From Planctomycetota bacterium (GTDB lineage Bacteria; Planctomycetota; Phycisphaerae; Phycisphaerales; SM1A02), in the NCBI GenBank assembly GCA_022562915.1, contig JADFOJ010000015.1, positions 1 to 48,994 on the forward strand: DNA of 48,994 bases. Reading direction: 5' to 3'. Made by a program: the position numbers and the translations under genes. Below the pieces are notes generated by a model. It did not search any database and was not told where the DNA came from. It saw only the letters and a list, made by a program, of their open reading frames with translations. Positions 16,816-24,589 of the stretch are shown here, piece by piece. The stretch's first letter is position 1. Each line of letters opens with the position of its first letter.

Positions 16816-16895
16816 CCCGTCGTCCAAGAGAGTTCTCCGGAAACTCTTCGCCGACATTTCACGATCGTCTCCGGAGAACTCTCTTGGACGACGGG
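16816..16895. repeat. Long perfect inverted repeat (26-bp arms)
   Basis: The arms 16816-16841 and 16870-16895 are exactly complementary over 26 bp (start CCCGTCGTCCAAGAGAG), with a 28-nt spacer. No T-run follows on either strand. It lies between the 3' end of tRNA-Ser (minus strand) and the 5' end of the pseudopilin gene. I found no second copy of the arm sequence in the window. Confidence 0.85.
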
Positions 16896-17007
16896 CATTC
16901 TCTTGGTATGCTGCGCCGCATCGCGACGGTACTGCACATGCGATTGGAGATACGGCTGATTCCCGACCAGGAGGCCGCGTAGAACGCGAACGACCCGGCG
17001 GTCGAAA

Positions 17008-17095
17008 CGGTGGGGGCGGGATTCGAACCCGCGAGAGAGCAAAGCCCTCTACCGGTTTTCAAGACCGGCGCATTCAACCGCTCTGCCACCCCACC
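17008..17095 (-). tRNA. tRNA-Ser (anticodon UGA)
   Basis: On the minus strand the acceptor GGTGGGG pairs with CCCCACC, the D-arm reads GCAGAGCGGTTGAATGC, and the anticodon stem-loop is CCGGTCTTGAAAACCGG with UGA at 17059-17061. A long variable arm (class II) and a T-arm with GGTTCGAATCC follow. Discriminator base is G, as expected for serine; no CCA is encoded. Confidence 0.97.
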
Positions 17096-17162
17096 CGCTC
17101 GAGAACGCATTGTCGCACGCGCCAACCGGCGGGTCAACAGATCTGTTCTGTCCCCCTGCCCC

Positions 17163-17558
17163 TCAGTCGCCACTTCCCTTGGTCCCTTCCGGCGCCAAGA
17201 CCGCCTTGAGATCATCCGGCGTCTCGACGAACTCGAACATCTTGTCGAGTTTCATCTCTCGGAAGATATCGCCCAGGTTAGCGCCGGGCCGGTAGATGAT
17301 CGTGCGGATGCCCTTCTCCTTGAGGCCGTTGCACAGCCGGATGAAGCACGCTATCCCGGAACTGTTGATGAACGTGACGTTGCCGAAATCCAGAACGAGA
17401 GCCCGCACCGAGTCGGCCGCTTCCTCGATCGCGCGCCCGACGGTCTCGAGGATCGCATTGCCGCGGTGCTCTTCGACGGCGGGCCCGATGATCCGGGCGG
17501 TCACCACGCCGTTGACGGTCGTGGCGTCAACCGCGTGCAGATGTCCGGTCTTTGCCAC
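17163..17558 (-). CDS. STAS-domain anti-sigma-factor antagonist-like protein
   Basis: A 131-residue single STAS domain of the SpoIIAA/RsbV type. In that family a serine in the DFxxVxFINSSGI loop is phosphorylated by an anti-sigma kinase and dephosphorylated by a PP2C phosphatase; here the loop reads DFGNVTFINSSGI (about residues 57-69) and keeps both serines. The GTG start is supported by GAGG 7 nt upstream. No kinase or phosphatase partner is encoded next to it, so the partner must be elsewhere. The serine tRNA gene follows on the same strand. Confidence 0.9.
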   Translation of the reverse strand: MAKTGHLHAVDATTVNGVVTARIIGPAVEEHRGNAILETVGRAIEEAADSVRALVLDFGNVTFINSSGIACFIRLCNGLKEKGIRTIIYRPGANLGDIFREMKLDKMFEFVETPDDLKAVLAPEGTKGSGD

Positions 17559-17835
17559 GGCCGAGCCTCATTGAGAAACGAGTTCCGGGAGTTCCTGGCC
17601 GGCATGCGCACATGCGTGGAGCCGGTGGAGGGTGACCATCCGGAACAGTCTACTAGGTCGGTCGTCACGTCGACGTAGTCAACTGGAGAACCGGCGATGT
17701 GGTTCCGTATCGGGCCGTCACCGTGGTCCATCACCGGGCATTCCGGGCTATTTCTGGAATAGATGTTCCACAACATGGGTTTCCTTCAGTGAAGCACAGA
17801 ACCGATCAAAGGACACTCCGAACGGGGACCAACAC

Positions 17836-18663
17836 ATGTCAAAGAACAACCCCAGCACGCGGAACCGGCGGAACCTGCTTGCGTTCGGCCTCCTTGCAGG
17901 CGTATTGCTCCTGCCGTCGGCGGCGTCGGCCGCGGGTGGCCATCATTCTTCCGGTCATCACGGCGGACATCACTACGGCGGACATCACTACGGGGGCCAT
18001 CATCGCGGTTACAGCTACGGTGGTCACCATGGCGGACTGCACCTGGGGCTGAGTTTCGGGCGCCACGGCTCGTATTCGGGCGGGTATCTCGGCTATGGGC
18101 GTCACCGCAGCTACGGCGGTTACGGGTCTCGCTACCGGTCCCCGTACTACGGCAGCTACGGCAACTACGGAACCTCCCGTTCCTACGCCGCGGCATCGGC
18201 CTCGCGGTATCGCTCGCGCGACACGACGCCGTACGTCGCCGACGCTTCTCGAAGCGGCCGGACAGTCGCGGCACCGTGGGATCTGCTCGCGGCCGGGCGA
18301 TACGCCGATGCGCAGCTGGCCTTCGGGTACCAGGCGAGCGGCGATGCGGGCAACAGCGTGCCGAAAGTCGGCTACGCGCTGGCGTCGGCGCTGTCGGGCG
18401 ATCTGAACAAGGGCGTCTGGGCCATGCGCCGGGCGCTGCAGTCGAATCCCGACGCGCTGGAATACGTCACGGTCAGCCAACAGCTTCGTCCGAGGATCGA
18501 GCATCTGGTCCACGGCTATGCCCGGCACGCCGACGCGAGGTTCATGATCTCCGCTCTTCACCAACTTCTGGGAGTGCACGAGGGCGCCCCGGCGGCCCAC
18601 TCCTCCGTCACCAGCCCGGTGAAACATGTCACGCGCTCCGGTGGCACCGGTCAGGACTATTGA
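17836..18663 (+). CDS. His/Gly/Tyr-rich secreted protein with TPR-like C-terminus
   Basis: A 275-residue product with a signal peptide (residues 12-32, cleavage near ASA-AGG). Residues 33-70 consist of HH-GG-Y units, including a [14 protein letters not shown] stretch. A Gly/Tyr/Arg/Ser-rich segment follows to about residue 135, and then an alpha-helical domain ([35 protein letters not shown]) that resembles TPR units. The His clusters suggest divalent-metal (Ni, Zn, Cu) binding outside the cytoplasm, which is inference. The ATG at 17836 is chosen for its leader, with GGGGA 8 nt upstream. Its 3' end overlaps the convergent deacetylase-family gene by 7 nt. Confidence 0.88.
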   Translation: MSKNNPSTRNRRNLLAFGLLAGVLLLPSAASAAGGHHSSGHHGGHHYGGHHYGGHHRGYSYGGHHGGLHLGLSFGRHGSYSGGYLGYGRHRSYGGYGSRYRSPYYGSYGNYGTSRSYAAASASRYRSRDTTPYVADASRSGRTVAAPWDLLAAGRYADAQLAFGYQASGDAGNSVPKVGYALASALSGDLNKGVWAMRRALQSNPDALEYVTVSQQLRPRIEHLVHGYARHADARFMISALHQLLGVHEGAPAAHSSVTSPVKHVTRSGGTGQDY

Positions 18664-19703
18664 AGCGGCCAGAACCCACGGTGCACCCGGCGCACCTCAT
18701 CGATCGCACGCTCGGCGCTGCCCTCGGAACCCTTCACCTCCTGGGGTTCCGGGGGCGCCGGGCCGGCGAGCACCTCGACGCACGTGCGAACGCTGGAGGC
18801 CAGGGCGTCGAGGTCATAGCCGCCCTCCAGGATGAGTACGAGCCGGCCCCCGCAAAGCCGATCGGCGAGTTCGCGCACCACCACGCACAGTGAACCGTAA
18901 CCCGCGGTCGTCATCGACATGCCGCCGAGCGGATCACGGACGTGGGCGTCGAAGCCCGCCGAGACCAGGACCAGTTCCGGCTCGAAGTCGTCGGCCACGG
19001 GCACGAGCAACCTGTCAAAGACGGCCCGGTATTCGGTGTCGCCGCAGCCGGCGGGTAACGGGACGTTCACCGTGAACCCGATCCCCGCGTCGGCGCCGAT
19101 CTCGTGGAGGTCGCCGGTGCCGGGCCAGAAGGGATATCGGTGCGTGCTGAAGAACAGGACGTCGCTTCGGTCGAAGAAGGCGTGCTGCGTTCCATTGCCG
19201 TGGTGTACGTCCCAGTCCACGATCAGGACGCGCCGGCAGCCGAGTTCGGCCCTCGCGTGCGCGGCGGCGATGGCGATGTTGTTGAACAGGCAGAAGCCCA
19301 TGGCTCGATCGGCCTCGGCGTGGTGCCCCGGCGGCCGCACCAGCGCGAACGCCCGCCGCGCCCGGCCGGAGATCACCGCCGTCACCGCGTCGACGGCGGC
19401 GCCGGCGGCGAGCCGCGCCGCGGCGATGCTTCCGGGTGAGACTCGCGTGTCCGCGTCGAGCGTGGCTGAGGTTCCGCGCAGCTCGTCGAGTCGATCCACG
19501 TAGGCCGGCGCATGGATTCGCTCGATGAGCGAACGTCGCGCCGGGTGCGGCGTCGCCCACCGGGTGCCGGCAACCGGTTGCCTCCGAAGTGCGTCGCAGA
19601 CGGCCTCCAGCCGCTGCGGGCATTCCGGATGGCCCGGGCCGGGATCGTGCTCGAACATCGCGGGGTCGCTCAACAACAGAACCTCGCCGGCCGTGTCCGT
19701 CAT
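18657..19703 (-). CDS. Histone deacetylase / acetoin-utilisation family amidohydrolase
   Basis: Zinc-dependent deacetylase-fold enzyme of 348 residues; bacterial members act on acetylpolyamines, acetyl-lysine proteins (AcuC-like) or other acylated amines. Motifs run in order: [18 protein letters not shown] (proton-shuttle His pair), [11 protein letters not shown] (zinc Asp and His), [19 protein letters not shown] with DPLGGM (second zinc Asp) and LEGGYD. The ATG at 19703 is preferred because TATAGG ends 9 nt upstream; an ATG three codons earlier lies immediately next to that box. Convergent with, and overlapping, the His-rich gene by 7 nt. Confidence 0.94.
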   Translation of the reverse strand: MTDTAGEVLLLSDPAMFEHDPGPGHPECPQRLEAVCDALRRQPVAGTRWATPHPARRSLIERIHAPAYVDRLDELRGTSATLDADTRVSPGSIAAARLAAGAAVDAVTAVISGRARRAFALVRPPGHHAEADRAMGFCLFNNIAIAAAHARAELGCRRVLIVDWDVHHGNGTQHAFFDRSDVLFFSTHRYPFWPGTGDLHEIGADAGIGFTVNVPLPAGCGDTEYRAVFDRLLVPVADDFEPELVLVSAGFDAHVRDPLGGMSMTTAGYGSLCVVVRELADRLCGGRLVLILEGGYDLDALASSVRTCVEVLAGPAPPEPQEVKGSEGSAERAIDEVRRVHRGFWPLQ

Positions 19704-19859
19704 GGGGGCCATCCTATAAGAAGGAACCCGCGGTCAGCAGGATCGCCGTGGGACCGATATCGGACGGTGATCGTTGTCCATCCACGTCTATCCGTTGCCA
19801 CGTGAAGCGCTCGGGGCGCCCGCGGTCAAGTCGTCTGAATCGCATACAGCCGCGCGCCG

Positions 19860-21731
19860 ATGGATCCATGTGGACTGTTCTGCACGGCGCCCGTGCTGCC
19901 ACCACCCGGGGCCAGGCCCGGTTGTCGAGTACAAGCCTTGTTCGAACCCCTCATCAAAACGATCCTGCGCAAGCTCGACGTCGGCGTCGAGGCGTACCTC
20001 GAGCGGCAGCAGATCATCAACCTGCTGGCAATACCCTCAACGATCCTGTTCCTGCTGCTGTTCTGGGCGTTCAGCGGGGCCGGCGGCGCCATGCTGCTGC
20101 TGGGTCTGTTGCTGACGACCGCCGAGGTCGGCGCCGCGGGCGGCCTGTTCCTGTTGAAGGAGAAGTACCGGGACCAGATCCAGGCGTGGACCTGCGCCGC
20201 GGACGCGATCGAGGCCCAATTGACAGGCTCGGACGCATTCGGGGAGTGGACCGAGTTTCTTCAGAACCCCGCCGGTGACCCGGAGCTCGAGCAGATCCGC
20301 GAGACGTGCCAGGATCTTCCGGATCGATACCCGCCGCAGGGTGTCGGTGATTACTGCGGTCCGGAAGGGCTCAAGCTGCTTCAGGACAGCATCGACAGGC
20401 TGCGCGTGGGAATCGCCACCAAGGCGTACGAGGACTTCACGTTGTGGCGCGCCGTCCGCAAGCAGGGCGCCGGCGGTGCCGGCGCGTCGAGGCGGCGATC
20501 CGCACGCACGAGCAAGCGCAAGGGCACACCGGCCGCCCGTGGCAGCGCCCCGGGGGAGGCTGCCGGCGTCATGCGCGTTCCCACGATGTCGGGGGCGTTT
20601 CTCGATGAAGAAACGGCATCGCGCGTAGACGCCGAGGCGGAGCAGGAATCCCGGCGAGACGTCAGGAGAGTCGGCCGCGCCGCCAGGAAGGACGCCAAGG
20701 TCGCGAGGAAGGTGACCAGGAGGGCAGTCAAGGAAGAGAAAAAGCTTCGCCAACGTGCCGCCACGCTCGAAGCCCGCGAAGACGAGATGGTCCTGTACCA
20801 GGACGATCCGGATGAGGAGCCCGCCGCTCACGGAATGCAGGCCCCCATGCAGGCACCTGTCGAGGAGTACTACGAAGACGAAGAAGAAGAGGAAGCATTC
20901 GAGCCGGCGCCACCGCCGCCTGCGCCAAAGCGACGGCGACAGCGAGGTCTGACCGAGGCCGCCGCCATTCAGCAGATCATGCGGGCGGGGCTGACCGCTC
21001 ATCAATACGATGAGGCTCAGCACCAGCTCGCCTCGAAGCTCGGTCGGGATCCGAAGCCGGCCGAGGTGCTCAAGGCCCTGACTGCCCAGTTCTCGAAGAA
21101 GTCGCAGAAGCGCCGGGCCAGGGCAAAGGCCGCGCAGGCGAAGAACAATGTCAAGGCAGCGAACAGGTCAACGCGCCGTCCCATGCAGACGTTCCGGATC
21201 GACACGATGTCCGACAGGAAGACTTCCGCCCAGCGTGAGCCGATCGGGCGCATTCGCACGTTCGCACGTGTCGTCTTCGTCCTGGCGGTGCTGGCAGGCA
21301 GTCCCTTTCTCGCATGGCGGGTTCCGCGCCCTGACTCCAAACCCCTGGTCATCACCGGCGAGGTCCGTCACCAGATCCTCGATCACGCACCGGACATGCA
21401 GCATCAGCTTCGGACACCGTTCGAACAGATGTTCGGCAACAAACCGGTGATGCTCGTTGACGGCAAGCGGCTCTACGTCAACGCCGAGGACTACGTGCTG
21501 TGCTGGCCGGAGTCCTGGGACGAGATTTACGAGGGCGGATACTCGGTCATGATCACCGCTGAGGTGCGGCAACTGATCTTCGGTGGCTACAGTGTCGCCT
21601 CGATCAGCAGCGCGGAGCGGGTGTACCGCCCCGTGGCCACCGGCAGCGACCTCGGGATTGAGCCTGCGAGCGACGACCCTCCCGTGCGCCGCTGGCGGCA
21701 ACGAGGGCTTCGCAAGACCGGGCTGCGATGA
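19860..21731 (+). CDS. Three-TM protein with basic coiled coil and acidic segment, unknown function
   Basis: Not recognised. The 623-residue frame has two adjacent hydrophobic helices (about 53-72 and 75-99), a folded helical region to about 200, and a Lys/Arg/Ala-rich coiled coil (about 205-305). Next come an acidic block (EEYYEDEEEEEAFE), a PPPPAPKRRR patch and a helical domain (about 360-430) that ends in a second basic stretch. A third hydrophobic helix (about 468-486) precedes a roughly 135-residue C-terminal domain. The start is uncertain: the ATG at 19860 has no Shine-Dalgarno, and a TTG at 19938 just before FEPLIKTIL would give a more natural N-terminus. It may be a membrane-tethered scaffold. 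Confidence 0.7.
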   Translation: MDPCGLFCTAPVLPPPGARPGCRVQALFEPLIKTILRKLDVGVEAYLERQQIINLLAIPSTILFLLLFWAFSGAGGAMLLLGLLLTTAEVGAAGGLFLLKEKYRDQIQAWTCAADAIEAQLTGSDAFGEWTEFLQNPAGDPELEQIRETCQDLPDRYPPQGVGDYCGPEGLKLLQDSIDRLRVGIATKAYEDFTLWRAVRKQGAGGAGASRRRSARTSKRKGTPAARGSAPGEAAGVMRVPTMSGAFLDEETASRVDAEAEQESRRDVRRVGRAARKDAKVARKVTRRAVKEEKKLRQRAATLEAREDEMVLYQDDPDEEPAAHGMQAPMQAPVEEYYEDEEEEEAFEPAPPPPAPKRRRQRGLTEAAAIQQIMRAGLTAHQYDEAQHQLASKLGRDPKPAEVLKALTAQFSKKSQKRRARAKAAQAKNNVKAANRSTRRPMQTFRIDTMSDRKTSAQREPIGRIRTFARVVFVLAVLAGSPFLAWRVPRPDSKPLVITGEVRHQILDHAPDMQHQLRTPFEQMFGNKPVMLVDGKRLYVNAEDYVLCWPESWDEIYEGGYSVMITAEVRQLIFGGYSVASISSAERVYRPVATGSDLGIEPASDDPPVRRWRQRGLRKTGLR

Positions 21732-21865
21732 TCCGCCGCACGGTGCCGGAACCGGGAATGCCGTGCGGCCCGTGCCCCTGATCAGAAAAGCCGGATGTTC
21801 TATTCGCAACTGCCGGATCGGCTGGTATCTTTGAAGGTGCCGGCCATGACACGCCTCCGTGGCCG

Positions 21866-24145
21866 ATGTCCAGGAATCGTTCCATGCCGTCCAGGAGAAT
21901 CGCCGGTCCCGGCATCCTCGTGATGACGATCCTGGCCGTTGCCGGCCGGGCCGGTGGCCAGCTCACGATCGGCAACTCGTTCCAGGGCAGCTCCTTCAAC
22001 AACAGCTTCTTCTTTCCGCCGGACACCATGGGAGCCATCGGTCCGGACCATTTCGTCGAGCTGCTCAACGGCCGGTACGCCGTGTACCTGAAAGACACAG
22101 GCGCGCTGGTACAGGCCAGTTCGCTTGACACGTTCTGGCTCAACGCCGGCGTGAACCCCGCCGGTTCGTTCGCGTTTGATCCGAGGGTCCTCTATGACAC
22201 GGACAGCGGCCGGTGGTTCGCGGTGTCCGTCGACGCGGCGGGATCGCCGAACAATTTCCTCGTCGCCGTCAGCGCGACCTCGGATCCGACGGACGGCTGG
22301 ACCGGCTTCCAGATCGACTCCGACTCCGACAACCTGCAATGGGCCGACTTCCCGATGGTGGGAATCGACGACGAGGGCGTGTACATCGTGGGCAAGATGT
22401 TCCAGGTCAGCAATGCGCCGTTCGTCATCAATATCCTGGTCCTGCCCAAGGACGATCTGCTGCTGCCCGTGCCCAGCATCGCCAACAGAACGCTGTTGGA
22501 GAGCATCAGTTCCAACACCACGGGCTTCACGCCCCAGATTGCCGTCGATTTCGACTTCGATCCGGGCTTCTCGGTGCCGATCCTGGCACGGTTCAACAGC
22601 ACGTCGCTGCGGCGCACGACGCTGACCGGGAGCGTCCTGAACCCCGTCCTTTCCTCCGGGCCGCTGATCGGGACCAGTACGTTCTTCAATCCGCCGACTG
22701 CGGATCAGCCGCCGCTGCCGTTTCAGAAACCGGACATCGACTCCGGCGATGCGCGGCTCGGCAGCAACGTGATTCTCCGCAACGGCATCTTGTGGGCCGT
22801 ACAGACCGGGGGCTCCGGCGGTCGCGCGGCCGTGCGGTTCCTGAAGATCGACGCCTCGACCAATGTCCTGCTTCAGTCGGTGATCATCAACGACGCGGAC
22901 CTCGCCTACTACTACCCCTCGATCGCCGTCAACGAATTCGAGGAGGTCGTCATCGGTTTCAGCGGTTCCAGCTCGACCCAGCCGGTGAGCACCTATGCCG
23001 TCGGGGGCGCGACGCTCGCCGGCATCACGACGTTCGGCGATCCGATCCTGCTGCGGGCCGGCACCGATGACTATGCGCGTCTGGACGGCATCGGCCGCAA
23101 CCGGTGGGGCGATTACAGCGCGACCACGGTCGACCCGGTGGATTCGAACAGGTTCTGGACCATCCAGGAGTTCGTGATCGCTGACGATATCTGGGCGATG
23201 GAGATCACGGAACTCATCTTCACACCGGACTGCAACGGCAACGGCACGCCCGACGCCGTCGATATCGCCGATGGCACGAGCAACGACTGCAATTCGAATG
23301 GAGTTCCGGACGAGTGCGAGACTGACTGCAACCGGAACCTGGTTCCCGACGAGTGCGACATCGCCGACGGGACGAGCAACGACTGTAATTCGAATGGAGT
23401 TCCGGACGAATGCGAGACCGACTGCAACGGGAACCAGGTTCCCGACGAGTGCGACATCGCAGCCGGGACGAGCGGCGACTGTAACGGGAACGATGTACCC
23501 GACGAATGCGATATCACCGCTGGGACGAGCCAGGACGTCGACGGCAACGGTATCCCGGATGAGTGCAAGCCAACGCCGCTCAACGACGCATGCTCCACGC
23601 CGCTGGCGGTCTCGGAGGGCTCCTTCCCGTTCACGACGATCGGTGCGTCCACCGACGGCCTGCCTTTGTTCTGTGACGGCGGCGCCGGCACCGTCGACTT
23701 CGATGACGACACATGGTTCCTGTACACGCCGACCTGCACCGCCGACGTGACCTTCAGCGTCTGCAACGCCGCCAGCTTCGACACGCGGCTGGCCGTTTAC
23801 TTCGAGGACGACTGCCCGCCCACCGGTCCGCTGGCGTGCAGCGATGACGCCGAGAACTGCGGGGTGACCAGCGAGATCACCCTCTTCGTCTCGCCCGTGA
23901 TCACCTACCTGGTCCGAGTCGGCGCGACGACCGGCGGCGGTACCGGGACGTTGACCATCAGTTGTCCGGCCGGCCCCTGCCCGTGGGACCTCGACGGCGA
24001 CGGCATCATCGGCATCACGGACTTCCTGGCGCTCCTGGCGGCATGGGGACCGAACCCGGGGGATCCCGCCGATTTTGATGGCGACGGGCTCGTCGGCATC
24101 ACCGACTTTCTGGAGCTGCTGGGCAACTGGGGATTGTGCCCGTAG
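21866..24145 (+). CDS. Large secreted protein with Ca-binding repeats and paired dockerin-like tail
   Basis: A 759-residue product (ATG 21884 is an alternative start) with a signal peptide. Residues 35-450 form a beta-propeller-like domain of unknown ligand. Residues about 455-570 hold five or six Cys-rich repeats of the form DCNxNGVPDECDIADGTS, similar to thrombospondin type 3 calcium-binding repeats; at DNA level two of them repeat with a 96-bp period. A pre-peptidase-like beta domain with paired Cys follows (about 575-700). The tail has two EF-loop units, DLDGDGIIGITDFLALL and DFDGDGLVGITDFLELL, the GC-type dockerin-like anchor seen in Phycisphaerae. Surface attachment is inferred from that family. 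Confidence 0.9.
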   Translation: MSRNRSMPSRRIAGPGILVMTILAVAGRAGGQLTIGNSFQGSSFNNSFFFPPDTMGAIGPDHFVELLNGRYAVYLKDTGALVQASSLDTFWLNAGVNPAGSFAFDPRVLYDTDSGRWFAVSVDAAGSPNNFLVAVSATSDPTDGWTGFQIDSDSDNLQWADFPMVGIDDEGVYIVGKMFQVSNAPFVINILVLPKDDLLLPVPSIANRTLLESISSNTTGFTPQIAVDFDFDPGFSVPILARFNSTSLRRTTLTGSVLNPVLSSGPLIGTSTFFNPPTADQPPLPFQKPDIDSGDARLGSNVILRNGILWAVQTGGSGGRAAVRFLKIDASTNVLLQSVIINDADLAYYYPSIAVNEFEEVVIGFSGSSSTQPVSTYAVGGATLAGITTFGDPILLRAGTDDYARLDGIGRNRWGDYSATTVDPVDSNRFWTIQEFVIADDIWAMEITELIFTPDCNGNGTPDAVDIADGTSNDCNSNGVPDECETDCNRNLVPDECDIADGTSNDCNSNGVPDECETDCNGNQVPDECDIAAGTSGDCNGNDVPDECDITAGTSQDVDGNGIPDECKPTPLNDACSTPLAVSEGSFPFTTIGASTDGLPLFCDGGAGTVDFDDDTWFLYTPTCTADVTFSVCNAASFDTRLAVYFEDDCPPTGPLACSDDAENCGVTSEITLFVSPVITYLVRVGATTGGGTGTLTISCPAGPCPWDLDGDGIIGITDFLALLAAWGPNPGDPADFDGDGLVGITDFLELLGNWGLCP

Positions 24146-24226
24146 AGGGCTCTCCCGCGTGTTCCCTGTAACACCCGCCTATTCCATGGATGCGCCGGCT
24201 GTTCCCGACCCGCGGGCGCCCGTCAA

Positions 24227-24300
24227 TGGCGATGGCAGGACTCGAACCTGCGACCTAGGGTTTATGAATCCCTCGCTCTAACCGGCTGAGCTACATCGCC
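24227..24300 (-). tRNA. tRNA-Met (anticodon CAU)
   Basis: On the minus strand the acceptor GGCGATG pairs with CATCGCC, followed by D-arm GCTCAGCCGGTTAGAGC, anticodon loop TTCATAA with CAU, variable AGGTC, and T-arm GCAGGTTCGAGTCCTGC. Discriminator is A; no CCA encoded. The first acceptor pair is G-C, so it is not an initiator; elongator Met is most likely, but tRNA-Ile2 (lysidine) shares this anticodon and cannot be excluded. The anticodon stem has an A31-A39 mismatch. Confidence 0.93.
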
Positions 24301-24589
24301 GAATCCCCGTGACACCATCGTAAGCGGCCATCGACGCGAACGCCAACGCGCCGCAAGACGCCTGTCATCGGCTGATGCGCACCATGACGTGACCCCGTCA
24401 CACACCGCTCGTCACCGCGGTGTTTCAGCAGTCGATCCAGCGGTCAGCGCAGCGAAGAGGCCCGACCGCGCGGCCGGGCCTTGGTCGTGCGTGCCGGCAG
24501 CGCTCGCCGATTACGGGCACGGCCCCCAGTTGGCCGGCAACTGGGGCGCGTGCCCGTAAAACGGGCCCGCACTCTCGCCGCGGTCGAGA
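24301..24589. other. Gene-free gap with two hairpins
   Basis: No credible gene is seen between the Met tRNA and the sulfatase-fold gene. The gap contains a GC-rich hairpin at 24458-24481 (AGGCCCG paired with CGGGCCT) and a 49-nt near-palindrome at 24511-24559 described separately. Either could act as a terminator for the minus-strand gene that ends at 24590, although neither has a strong T-run. Confidence 0.5.
24511..24559. repeat. Near-palindrome whose two arms resemble dockerin-gene 3' ends
   Basis: Arms of 24 nt match at 21 of 24 positions around a single central base. Read outward on either strand, the arm spells Asn-Trp-Gly-x-Cys-Pro-stop, the same ending as the dockerin-tailed gene that stops at 24145 (GNWGLCP). 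It could be two degenerate 3' ends facing each other or a bidirectional terminator. Confidence 0.6.

Noticed and set aside
16606..16857. 83-codon minus-strand frame between pseudopilin and tRNA-Ser
   Set aside because: Its start lies just beyond the arm of the 26-bp inverted repeat, there is no Shine-Dalgarno, and the protein has no domain, leader or expected codon bias.
23230..23566. Regular repeats that might suggest a CRISPR array
   Set aside because: The repeats are in frame, encode DCNxNGVPDEC calcium-type units, and there are no unique spacers or cas genes; no CRISPR array is present anywhere in the window.
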